Source: Salipiger abyssi
GTDB lineage: Bacteria > Pseudomonadota > Alphaproteobacteria > Rhodobacterales > Rhodobacteraceae
Assembly: GCF_017311415.1 (NCBI RefSeq)
Contig: NZ_JAEKIS010000001.1
Location: forward strand, 310,001 to 374,000
Length of the DNA: 64,000 nucleotides
Direction: 5' to 3'
In this document: one piece after another, positions 47,007 to 54,767 of the stretch
How the letters are laid out: every line of letters starts with the position of its first letter
Position numbering within the stretch: position 1 is the first letter of the stretch
Program-made: the position numbers and the translations under genes
Notes under the pieces: model-generated
The model's input: the letters and a program-made list of their open reading frames with translations, nothing else
Database searches by the model: none
Told to the model about the DNA's origin: nothing

Positions 47007-47936
47007 TCAGCCCATCATCAGCTGATAGCTGTGCGGCACGTAATGGAACCCGTCGCCACGCGTCTCGGCATAGCCCAGGGCCGGGAAGGGCATGTGATAG
47101 CCAATGAAGGGCAGCTTGTCGGTGGCCAGCATGTCGAGCACCTTGCGGCGCGAGGCGGCGGCCATGGCCTTGTCGGTGTCGAAGCGCACCTCCCAGTCGG
47201 GATAGGCCAGCGACCAGACATAATGGTTGGCCAGATCCGCGATCAGCATCAGCTGCTGCCCGCCGCTTTCCAGCATGAAGCCCATATGGCCCGGCGTGTG
47301 CCCCGGCGCCAGCACCGAGGTCACGCCCGAGGCGACGCTGTCGCCGTCGCCGATGAAGCTGAAGCGCTCGGCCAGCGGCTGCACCTTGCCGGTGAAGGCG
47401 TCGCCGCCGGCGCTCGACCAGTGATCGAACTCCGCCTGACCGGTGACGTGCTGGGCATTGGTAAAGGTCGGACCGTCGCCGCCGGTGAGCCCGCCGACAT
47501 GGTCGCCATGCATATGGGTGATCACCACATGGGTCACCTCATCGGCGCCGTAGCCCGCCGCCTCGACCGCGGCGACGATGCCCTCGGGCGACAGGCCGGT
47601 GTCGAACAGGATCAGCTCGGAGCCGGTATTGACCAGCGTCGGGTGGAAAAAGAACTGCGCCTTGTCGGTCGGGATCATCGCCGCCTCGGAGGCGCTGGCG
47701 AATTCCTCGTCGCCGACATTCATGCCAAAGATGCCATGCGGCTCCTCGACGGTGCGGGTGCCGGCCATCAGCGCCGAAACCTCGAATTCGCCGAGCATCA
47801 CGCGGTTCACCTTGGGCACCTGCGCGCCCTGCATGGCACTCTGCGCCCGGGCGCGCCCGGCAAGGCCTGTGGCGAGCGGCAGCGTCGCGGCACCGGCGAG
47901 CGCGGCGCGGCGGGTGATCCTGGGTTGGTCCGTCAT
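47007..47936 (-). CDS. Metallo-beta-lactamase-fold hydrolase, Tat-exported
   Basis: The 309-residue precursor has a twin-arginine signal (RITRRAALAGAATLPLATGL) and a metallo-beta-lactamase fold with the zinc motif HMHGDH (141-146), APGHTPGHMGF and the late GYHMPFPALGY. Lactonases and related hydrolases of this type occur in the periplasm; the substrate is not identifiable. It is downstream of the PfkB kinase on the same strand, with a 144-base gap. Confidence 0.88.
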   Translation of the reverse strand: MTDQPRITRRAALAGAATLPLATGLAGRARAQSAMQGAQVPKVNRVMLGEFEVSALMAGTRTVEEPHGIFGMNVGDEEFASASEAAMIPTDKAQFFFHPTLVNTGSELILFDTGLSPEGIVAAVEAAGYGADEVTHVVITHMHGDHVGGLTGGDGPTFTNAQHVTGQAEFDHWSSAGGDAFTGKVQPLAERFSFIGDGDSVASGVTSVLAPGHTPGHMGFMLESGGQQLMLIADLANHYVWSLAYPDWEVRFDTDKAMAAASRRKVLDMLATDKLPFIGYHMPFPALGYAETRGDGFHYVPHSYQLMMG

Positions 47937-48080
47937 GAAAATTCCCTCCTGTTGATCCTGCGAGACATAGGCCGCCCCTGCCCTAGGGCCAGAGCGGCGC
48001 GGGGGTCTTGACCCGGAGGGTGGCTGCTGTCGGACGGTTCGCCTACAAAAATTCTCGTGAAGGAATATGATCGCGCCGCT

Positions 48081-49034
48081 CTACGCCACGATCTCGCTCG
48101 CGCCGCATTGCGTCAGCAGGTCGGAGACCATCTGCCTCGTGCAGAGCGAGGTGCCCGGCGTGGTCACCGTGGCGCTGGCCGCGGCGGCGCCGAGCGCCAG
48201 CGCGTCGGGCGCGCTCATGCCGCCGGCGAGGCCGAAGGCGAAGGCGCCGACAAAGCTGTCGCCCGCACCCACCGCCGAGAGCACCGAGACCTCGGCGGCG
48301 CTGACCTGCCAGAGCCCCTCGGGCCCCGCCATCACCGAGCCGTCGGCGCCGCGTGCCACGATCACCCGTTCCGCCGCACCGCGCGCCACCAGCTCGGCGG
48401 CGAACTGCGCCGATTCGAGCCGCGTGACCAGCGCACGGCCGGCCAGCTCCTCGGCCTCGGCGCTGTCCATGCGCAGCACCGCCGGCGCCGGATCGGTGCC
48501 CGCCGCAAGATAGGCCAGCGCCGCGCCGGATGTGTCGGCGATGACCTGCGCCTCGCGCTCGGCCAGCGCGGCGCAGAGCTGGGTGGTGAATTCCGCCGAA
48601 ACCCCCGGCGGCTGGCTGCCGCTCAGCACCACGATGCCGCCCCTAGGCACCGAGGTGGCAATGGCGTGCAGCGCCTCGGCCACGTCCTGCTCGGCCCATT
48701 GCGGCCCGGGCATGACGAAACGGTACTGCTCGCCGGTCTTGCGGTCGTGCACGGCAAGGCTCTCGCGGGTCTCGTCGGGGGCCTTCATGCGCACCAGCGG
48801 GATACTGTGTTCGGCCAGCGCCATCTCGAGCCGCATACCATTGGGCCCGGCCAGCGCCACGAAGGCGCGGGCCCGCCCGCCGAGCTCGGCCACCACACGG
48901 GCGACATTGATCCCGCCGCCGCCGGGATCGACGGTGACCGGATCGCAGCGCAGCTTGGGGCCGGCGACCACCCGGTCGGCGGTTGTCGAAAGATCCAGCG
49001 CGGGGTTGAGCGTGACGGTGAGAATATCGTTCAT
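48081..49034 (-). CDS. PfkB-family sugar/hexose kinase
   Basis: The 317-residue ribokinase-fold protein opens MNDILTVTLNPALDLSTTAD, with PfkB signature 1 (DPGGGGINVARVVAELGG), VVLSGSQPPGV and signature 2 (SAVGAGDSFVGAFAFGLA) containing the catalytic Asp. This is the 1-phosphofructokinase/tagatose-6-phosphate kinase/6-phosphofructokinase subgroup; the exact substrate cannot be told. The start at 49034 is chosen by homology over the longer frame to 49094. Divergent from gltX. Confidence 0.88.
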   Translation of the reverse strand: MNDILTVTLNPALDLSTTADRVVAGPKLRCDPVTVDPGGGGINVARVVAELGGRARAFVALAGPNGMRLEMALAEHSIPLVRMKAPDETRESLAVHDRKTGEQYRFVMPGPQWAEQDVAEALHAIATSVPRGGIVVLSGSQPPGVSAEFTTQLCAALAEREAQVIADTSGAALAYLAAGTDPAPAVLRMDSAEAEELAGRALVTRLESAQFAAELVARGAAERVIVARGADGSVMAGPEGLWQVSAAEVSVLSAVGAGDSFVGAFAFGLAGGMSAPDALALGAAAASATVTTPGTSLCTRQMVSDLLTQCGASEIVA

Positions 49035-49135
49035 GCGGTGCAGCATGGCAGGGCGCGCAGGCTTCGCCAAGAGGGCGCAACTGGACAAATGCACGCGCTT
49101 GTGGGAAGTGCCCTGCGCATAAGCAGGAGCTTGTC

Positions 49136-50473
49136 ATGACCGTCACCCGTTTCGCGCCGTCCCCCACCGGCCACATCCATGTGGGCAACCTGCGCACGGC
49201 GCTGTTCAATTACCTGATCGCCCGCAAGGCCGGCGGCACCTTCATTCTGCGCATCGACGACACCGATCCCGAGCGCAGCAAGGAAGAATATGTCGACGGT
49301 ATCAAGCGCGATCTGGAATGGCTGGGCCTGACCTGGGACAAGACGGAGCGACAGAGCGCCCGGCTCGACCGCTATCACGAGGCGGCGGAAAAGCTGCGCG
49401 AGATCGGCCGGTTCTACGAAGCGTGGGAGACGCCGACCGAGCTCGACCTCAAGCGCAAGAAGCAGCTCAACATGGGCAAGCCGCCGGTCTATGACCGCGC
49501 GGCGCTGGCGCTGAGCGAGGCGGAAAAGGCCGCGCTGCGCGAAGAGCGCGGCGATGGCGTGTGGCGCTTCAAGCTCGATCAGCAGCGCATCGACTGGACC
49601 GATGGAATCCTCGGCGACATCTCGATCGACACGGCCTCGGTCTCGGACCCGGTGCTGGTCCGCGGCGACGGGCAGATCCTTTATACGCTGGCCTCAGTGG
49701 TGGACGATACCGAGATGGGCGTCACCCATGTGGTGCGCGGCTCGGACCACGTCACCAACACCGCGACGCAGATCCAGATCATCGAGGCGCTGGGCGGCTC
49801 GGTGCCGAGCTTTGCGCACCATTCTCTGCTCACCGGGCCGCAGGGCGAATCGCTGTCCAAGCGTCTTGGCGTGCTGTCGATCCGCGATCTGCGCGAATCG
49901 GGGGTCGAGCCCGAGGCGCTCTTGTCGCTGATGGCGCGTCTGGGATCGAGCCAGCCGGTGGAGCTGCGCCTGACTCTGGACGAGATCGCCGAGGGGTTCG
50001 AGCTGAGCCAGTTCGGGTCCGCGCCGACCAAGTTCGACGTCAACGACCTCTACCCGCTGACCGCGCGCAAGCTGCACGAGCTGCCGCTCGAAGCGGTGGC
50101 GGACGAGATCGCCGCGCTGAGCGTGCCCGCCGACAAGGCAGAGCTGTTCTGGAGCGTCACGCGCGAGAACATCACCACCCGCAAGGATCTCGCCGGCTGG
50201 TGGCGGCTGTTCAGCGAGGGCGCCGAGCCGTTGGTCGCCGACGAGGACAAGGACTTCATCGCCGAGGCGATGGCGATGCTGCCCGACGGCCCGTTCACCC
50301 ACGAGACCTGGGGCGAATGGACCAAGGCGGTGAAGGAACAGACCGGCCGCAAGGGCAAGGGCCTGTTCATGCCGCTGCGCAAGGCGCTGACCGGGCGCGA
50401 GCGCGGGCCGGAAATGGCCGATGTGATGCCGCTGCTCCAGAAAGTGCCGGCGCGCGATCTGGCCGGGGACTGA
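49136..50473 (+). CDS. gltX: Glutamyl-tRNA synthetase
   Basis: It charges tRNA-Glu, and in alphaproteobacteria often tRNA-Gln for later amidation. The 445-residue class I synthetase has the HIGH equivalent HIHVGN (13-18) and the KMSKS equivalent SLSKR (239-243), with RIDDTDPERSKEEY and RGSDHVTNTATQ. Many Rhodobacteraceae carry two gltX genes; whether this is the Glu- or Gln-charging form is not decided here. The ATG has AGGAG at good spacing. Confidence 0.95.
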   Translation: MTVTRFAPSPTGHIHVGNLRTALFNYLIARKAGGTFILRIDDTDPERSKEEYVDGIKRDLEWLGLTWDKTERQSARLDRYHEAAEKLREIGRFYEAWETPTELDLKRKKQLNMGKPPVYDRAALALSEAEKAALREERGDGVWRFKLDQQRIDWTDGILGDISIDTASVSDPVLVRGDGQILYTLASVVDDTEMGVTHVVRGSDHVTNTATQIQIIEALGGSVPSFAHHSLLTGPQGESLSKRLGVLSIRDLRESGVEPEALLSLMARLGSSQPVELRLTLDEIAEGFELSQFGSAPTKFDVNDLYPLTARKLHELPLEAVADEIAALSVPADKAELFWSVTRENITTRKDLAGWWRLFSEGAEPLVADEDKDFIAEAMAMLPDGPFTHETWGEWTKAVKEQTGRKGKGLFMPLRKALTGRERGPEMADVMPLLQKVPARDLAGD

Positions 50474-50479
50474 CCCGGC

Positions 50480-51715
50480 TCAGCCGCCGTATTTCCGCGC
50501 CAGCGCATCGCGGTCGTCGGCGACCGTGAGCGCGGATTTGGCATGGCGCAGGGCATAGCCCTGTGCCTGCCGCGCCGCCTGCGCCAGTTCCGGCCAGTCC
50601 GAGGCTTCCAGCGTCGCGAGCGAGTCCAGCACCACGCCGATCACCTCGGGATGCGCGGCACCGGCGCGGATCAGCGGGTGATAGCCGTCTTCGATCAGAT
50701 CCGGCGCCGCGACGACGGGCACTTCGATCCTCGGATAGTCCGGCGGCGTCGTGCCCGGCGCCTCGATCCCGGCGAGAAGCCGCGTCACCCGGTGGCTGAC
50801 GTCGATGGCGGTGCCCGGGTCGTTGATGCCGGGCGACAGCGCGCGCAGAGCGATCTCGCTCAGCACCACGATGCCGAAGCGCGCGTCCTGCTCGGCGGTG
50901 CGGGTCTTGCCGATGGTAAAGCAGCCTGAGAGCCCGTCCGGTTCGGCCCCGTCGCCCAGCAGCCAGCCCAGCGGCGCGCCCGCGATCACATGCTGCCCCG
51001 GTGCGGCGCTCAGCGTCAGTCGCGCATCGGCGGCGGCGAGCCGTTCATGCAGCGAGCGCATATCGACGAACTGCACATAGCCGCTCTGCGGCGCGGGCAG
51101 CGGGCGGGCCGAGTTCGGAATCTGCGCATCAGGGGCCAACGGCAGACCGCCCAGCGCGGGCTGCGCCTGGGCGCGGTTGAGCGGGTCGCGGGCGTGCTGC
51201 TCGACGATATCGAGCGTGTTGTCCATGCTGCCCAGCGTGCTCAGATGGTCGATCCAGCGCAGGATCGCCAGCACGATGGCGCCGATCACCAGTACCGTGA
51301 CCCCGAGGATCACCACCGAAACCGCATCGGAATAAAACCCGGTGCGGAACATCACCAACGCGGTCAGCGCATAGAGAAAGGCGCCGGTGAAGGTGGCCAG
51401 CACGGTCTGCGTGGTGGTGTCCGCCAGATGCAGCCGGTAGGCGCGCGGCGTCGCCTGGCTCGCGGCGGACTGGAAGGCCTGCACCATGACCGACAGCGAG
51501 AAGGTGGTCACCGTCAGCATGGTGGTGGCGAGGATCGTCAGGATCGGCACCACCGTATCCGGGCCGAAGCGTTCGGCCCAACTTTCGGGGATCAGCGGCC
51601 CGACAAGCGGCGACAGGAAGGCCACCGCCAGCGCCACCACCGCCCCCAGCATCACCCGCGCCGCCAGGCTGCGCGCTAGTCGCAGCAGCAGCAACAGCGC
51701 CTTGGAGGCGGTCAT
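50480..51715 (-). CDS. DUF2254 membrane protein
   Basis: The 411-residue protein matches the DUF2254 family: four N-terminal TM helices with VVPILTILATTMLTVTTFSLSVMVQAFQSAASQATPRAYRLHLADTTTQTVLATFTGAFLYAL, then a soluble C-terminal half (about 180-411) containing GQHVIAGAPLGWLLG and ARFGIVVLSEIALRALSPGINDPGTAIDVSHRVTRLL. Function unknown. Its start overlaps the stop of the GGCT-like gene as ATGA. Confidence 0.88.
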   Translation of the reverse strand: MTASKALLLLLRLARSLAARVMLGAVVALAVAFLSPLVGPLIPESWAERFGPDTVVPILTILATTMLTVTTFSLSVMVQAFQSAASQATPRAYRLHLADTTTQTVLATFTGAFLYALTALVMFRTGFYSDAVSVVILGVTVLVIGAIVLAILRWIDHLSTLGSMDNTLDIVEQHARDPLNRAQAQPALGGLPLAPDAQIPNSARPLPAPQSGYVQFVDMRSLHERLAAADARLTLSAAPGQHVIAGAPLGWLLGDGAEPDGLSGCFTIGKTRTAEQDARFGIVVLSEIALRALSPGINDPGTAIDVSHRVTRLLAGIEAPGTTPPDYPRIEVPVVAAPDLIEDGYHPLIRAGAAHPEVIGVVLDSLATLEASDWPELAQAARQAQGYALRHAKSALTVADDRDALARKYGG

Positions 51716-52278
51716 GCCGCAACCTTTCGGCAGCCGAGCGCAGCCAGCCCCGCGTCGACAAAGGCGCGCTCCTCATCGGCGAGGCGTTGCGCGCGCGGGT
51801 AGCGGGGCGCGGCGCGGTCGTCGAGAATCGGCGCCTCCCAGCCGGTGGTCGTCGCAAAGAAGCGCTCGGCGCCGGCCAGGCCGTATTCGGCGAGATAGCC
51901 CTGGATCACCACGTCGAGATAGCTGAGCAGCACCGGATGCGCCTCGCTCGGCAGCGACAGTTTTTCCGGGGCAATGGCATAGATGGCGAGCTGCGCCACC
52001 TCCGGCGCCTCATGCGCCACGCAGCTCAGCGCGTCGCGGCGCTCATAAGCGTGTTCGCGCTGGTCGAGCGCCGCCCAGCCATCGGGCGGCACCGGCGCGA
52101 TCAGCCCCTCGATTTCGCAGTCGGGATCGGGAATCGCGGTGAGATAGGCGACCTCGCGAATCTCGGTCGCGCGCCAGGCCCGGCGCCAGCCGCGCGCCCT
52201 CGCGCGATGCGCCGGGGTGAAACCATGGGTCAGACGGTTCACCAGAGACCCGTATCCGAAGAAAAAAGCGCTGCTCAC
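51712..52278 (-). CDS. Gamma-glutamylcyclotransferase-like protein
   Basis: The 188-residue protein has the GGCT-fold start FFFGYGSLVNRLTHGF and a central EGLIAPVPPDGWAALDQREHAYER, whose Glu is the likely catalytic base. Members cyclise gamma-glutamyl compounds or degrade glutathione (ChaC); the activity here is undetermined. Translationally coupled to the downstream DUF2254 gene. Divergent from the Rrf2 regulator. Confidence 0.8.
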   Translation of the reverse strand: MSSAFFFGYGSLVNRLTHGFTPAHRARARGWRRAWRATEIREVAYLTAIPDPDCEIEGLIAPVPPDGWAALDQREHAYERRDALSCVAHEAPEVAQLAIYAIAPEKLSLPSEAHPVLLSYLDVVIQGYLAEYGLAGAERFFATTTGWEAPILDDRAAPRYPRAQRLADEERAFVDAGLAALGCRKVAA

Positions 52279-52299
52279 GATGCCATTGCCATTCGCCGA

Positions 52300-52340
52300 T
52301 TGATATATGTCAAACTACCTTTTCCCGGATCGTGTATGTA
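52300..52340 (+). promoter_or_regulatory. FNR-type site and possible promoter of the Rrf2 gene
   Basis: TTGATATATGTCAA (52300-52313) matches TTGAT-N4-ATCAA at 9 of 10 positions. A weak -10 candidate TATGTA (52335-52340) would put the site centre near -40.5, a class II position. The divergent GGCT-like gene starts only 22 bases on the other side, too close for activation. Confidence 0.55.
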
Positions 52341-52371
52341 GACGGCGACCGTTTATAGGGGGGATCGGCCC

Positions 52372-52863
52372 GTGCGCGTAACGAAAAGAACCAACATTGC
52401 CATCCGGGTGCTGATGCATTGCGCGGCCAATACCGGCCGCCTCGTGACCAAAGCCGAGATCGCCCAGAGGTGCAATGCCTCGGAGAACCATCTTGCGCAG
52501 GTGATCAACCAGCTTGCACAGCTCGGTTATCTGCACACCCAGCGCGGCCGCAATGGCGGGCTGGAGCTGGCGCGCCCGGCGGAACAGATCCGCATTGGCG
52601 ACGTGTTCCGCGCGCTCGAGGCGCCGGTGCCGCTTGCCGAATGCTTTGCCGATGTCGACAACACCTGCCCGCTGACCGATGCCTGCCGGCTGCGCATCGC
52701 GCTCACCGACGCCGCCAGCGCCTTCTACGCGACACTGGATCCGATCACTTTGGATGCGCTTGTCTGCGATAATGCACCTTTGATCGACATTCTTGCGCCC
52801 GGCCATCCCTGTACGCTGGGAATGCGCCAGAGCAATCTTGCAGCAGAGCCGCAATCGTCGTAG
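52372..52863 (+). CDS. Rrf2-family transcription regulator, NsrR-like
   Basis: The 163-residue protein has an Rrf2 winged helix (MRVTKRTNIAIRVLMHCAAN; CNASENHLAQVINQLAQLGYLHTQRGRNGGLELAR) and three cysteines Cys91, Cys99 and Cys105 that could bind a [2Fe-2S] or [4Fe-4S] cluster. The spacing C-x7-C-x5-C differs from both E. coli NsrR and IscR (C-x4/5-C-x5-C). NsrR-like nitric-oxide sensing is plausible. Start GTG. An FNR site is upstream, and the glycine riboswitch begins just after its stop. Confidence 0.87.
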   Translation: MRVTKRTNIAIRVLMHCAANTGRLVTKAEIAQRCNASENHLAQVINQLAQLGYLHTQRGRNGGLELARPAEQIRIGDVFRALEAPVPLAECFADVDNTCPLTDACRLRIALTDAASAFYATLDPITLDALVCDNAPLIDILAPGHPCTLGMRQSNLAAEPQSS

Positions 52864-52875
52864 CGTCGGGCCATC

Positions 52876-53029
52876 GCTAAGGGAGAACCGGCTCTGCCGG
52901 TGCCGAAGGAGCAACCGCCCCGGAAACTCTCAGGCCACAGGGACCTTTGCGAAAAACAGACTCTGGAGAGTGGCGCGGCAATCGCGCCCGCCGAAGGGAT
53001 AGCGATCTCAGGCTGACGGGACAGAGGGG
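52876..53029 (+). promoter_or_regulatory. Tandem glycine riboswitch upstream of gcvT
   Basis: Two aptamers in series. Aptamer 1 (about 52876-52950) has GGGAGAACC, TGCCGAAGGAGCAA and AAACTCTCAGGCC. Aptamer 2 (about 52961-53029) has CTCTGGAGAG, CCGCCGAAGGGAT and ATCTCAGGCTGACGGGACAG. These are the conserved words of the gcvT motif. Glycine binding is expected to turn on the glycine-cleavage genes that follow. Confidence 0.95.
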
Positions 53030-53065
53030 GCATTTCAGGCGCGGATGGACCGCGCGGAAATGCCC
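53028..53065 (+). promoter_or_regulatory. Hairpin of the riboswitch expression platform
   Basis: Arms GGGCATTTC (53028-53036) and GAAATGCCC (53057-53065), with an inner CGCGG-ATGGA-CCGCG stem, directly follow aptamer 2. There is no T-run. The gcvT ribosome site (AAAAGGATG) lies about 30 bases further on, so control of translation or of Rho-dependent termination is more likely than an intrinsic terminator. Confidence 0.6.
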
Positions 53066-53112
53066 GGAACCGGCCACGCGCCACATCCGGGCCAAAAGGA
53101 TGTGAGACGCGC

Positions 53113-54231
53113 ATGGACGAGCTGAAACGCACGCCGCTTTACGATCTGCACCTCGCGCTTGGCGCGAAGATGGTGCCGTTTGCCGGCTACGAAATGCCGG
53201 TGCAATACAAACTCGGTGTCATGAAAGAGCATCTGCATACGCGGTCGCGTGCGGGGCTTTTCGACGTGAGCCATATGGGCCAGGTGATCCTGCGCGGCGA
53301 CGGCGCCGCGCTGGCGCTTGAGGCGCTTGTGCCGGTCTCGGTCGCGGGGCTGGCCGAGGGGCGGCAGCGCTACGGGCTCTTCACCAACGAGGACGGCGGC
53401 ATCGAGGACGATCTGATGATCGCCAATCGCGGCGATCACCTGTTCCTCGTGGTCAACGCGGCCTGCAAGGAGGCCGATGTGGCGCGGCTGCGCAAGGCGC
53501 TGGAGCCGCAGGGGATCGCGGTCGAGTATATCGAGGACCGCGCGCTGCTGGCGCTTCAAGGCCCCGAGGCCGAGGCGGCGCTTGCGGCGTTGAACCCGGC
53601 GGTGGCGGAGATGCGCTTCATGGATGTGGCGACGGTCGAGCTTTGCGGTGCCGAGGCCTGGATCTCGCGCTCGGGCTATACCGGCGAGGACGGGTTCGAG
53701 ATCTCGATCCCCGAAAGCGCCGCCGTGGATCTGGCCGAGGCGCTGCTGGCGCAGGAGGCGGTGGAGCCCATCGGGCTCGGCGCCCGCGATTCGCTGCGGC
53801 TGGAGGCGGGGCTCTGCCTTTACGGCCACGATATCGACAGCACCACAACGCCGGCGGCGGCGGGTCTGCTCTGGGCGATCCAGAAAGTGCGCCGCGCCGA
53901 TGGCGACCGGGCCGGGGGCTTTCCCGGAGCGGAAAAGATCCTGCCGGAGATCGCCACGGGGGCGGCCACCGCAAGGGTCGGGCTGAGACCCGAGGGCCGC
54001 GCGCCGATGCGCGAGGGCGTGCCGCTCTTTGAGGCGGAAGAGGGCGGCGAGCCGGTGGGCCACATCACATCGGGCGGATTCGGCCCGAGTGTGGGCGGAC
54101 CGGTGGCGATGGGCTATGTCCCCGCGCAGAGCGTCCTGCCGGGCACGCGCTATTACGGCGAGGTGCGCGGCAAGCGGCTGCCAGTCGAGGTTGTGCCGCT
54201 GCCTTTTGTGAAACAAACCTACAAGCGCTGA
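53113..54231 (+). CDS. gcvT: Glycine cleavage system T protein, aminomethyltransferase
   Basis: It transfers the methylene group from lipoyl-bound aminomethyl of H protein to tetrahydrofolate, releasing ammonia. The 372-residue protein has the GcvT fold: [76 protein letters not shown] and [21 protein letters not shown]. First of gcvT-gcvH-gcvP after the riboswitch. Confidence 0.97.
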   Translation: MDELKRTPLYDLHLALGAKMVPFAGYEMPVQYKLGVMKEHLHTRSRAGLFDVSHMGQVILRGDGAALALEALVPVSVAGLAEGRQRYGLFTNEDGGIEDDLMIANRGDHLFLVVNAACKEADVARLRKALEPQGIAVEYIEDRALLALQGPEAEAALAALNPAVAEMRFMDVATVELCGAEAWISRSGYTGEDGFEISIPESAAVDLAEALLAQEAVEPIGLGARDSLRLEAGLCLYGHDIDSTTTPAAAGLLWAIQKVRRADGDRAGGFPGAEKILPEIATGAATARVGLRPEGRAPMREGVPLFEAEEGGEPVGHITSGGFGPSVGGPVAMGYVPAQSVLPGTRYYGEVRGKRLPVEVVPLPFVKQTYKR

Positions 54232-54250
54232 CAGGGAAGGGACCAGCGAC

Positions 54251-54610
54251 ATGAAATTCACCGAACAACATGAATGGCTCGAAATCGAGGGTGACCTGGT
54301 GGTGGTGGGGATCACCACCCATGCCGCCGAGCAGCTGGGCGACGTGGTCTTTGTCGAGCTGCCCGAGCCGGGCACCACGGTGAGCAAGGACGACGAGGTG
54401 GTGGTGATCGAGTCGGTCAAGGCGGCCTCGGACATCCTCGCGCCGCTGGATGGCGAGATCGTCGAGGTCAACGAGGCGATTGTCGAGGATCCGGGCAAGG
54501 TCAACGAGGATCCCGAGGGCGAGGCCTGGTTCTTCAAGATGAAGATCGAGGATCTGTCGGCGCTCGACGAGCTGATGGACGATGCCGCCTACAAGGATTT
54601 CGTCGGCTGA
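54251..54610 (+). CDS. gcvH: Glycine cleavage system H protein
   Basis: This lipoyl carrier shuttles the aminomethyl group between P, T and L proteins. The 119 residues include the lipoylation site Lys57 in [16 protein letters not shown] and a C-terminal YKDFVG. Starts [12 protein letters not shown], with GGGAAGGGACC upstream. L protein (dihydrolipoyl dehydrogenase) is not in the window. Confidence 0.98.
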   Translation: MKFTEQHEWLEIEGDLVVVGITTHAAEQLGDVVFVELPEPGTTVSKDDEVVVIESVKAASDILAPLDGEIVEVNEAIVEDPGKVNEDPEGEAWFFKMKIEDLSALDELMDDAAYKDFVG

Positions 54611-54625
54611 CGGCACCCGGCGAAC

Positions 54626-54649
54626 GGTGGGCAGATTGCCCACCCTACG
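54626..54649. repeat. GGTGGGCAA hairpin repeat, copy D
   Basis: GGTGGGCAGATTGCCCACCC followed by TACG, in the orientation of copy B, 16 bases after the gcvH stop. It is followed at 54695-54716 by one 22-nt box, so hairpin and box again share a spacer, here inside the gcv operon. Confidence 0.75.
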
Positions 54650-54694
54650 GGTGCCTTTGCCCCGCGCCGGCAAAGCGGCGGAGAGGGCGGCATT

Positions 54695-54716
54695 CGAGTA
54701 TTTTTAGAAAGATGAA
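54695..54716. repeat. Single 22-nt box between gcvH and gcvP
   Basis: CGAGTATTTTTAGAAAGATG, then AA: three mismatches to 46907-46928. It sits 52 bases upstream of the gcvP ATG. Confidence 0.65.
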
Positions 54717-54767
54717 AGGGCGGGGGAGTCCCTCCGCCCCGATGCTGGACATTCTGGACGGACAGAC

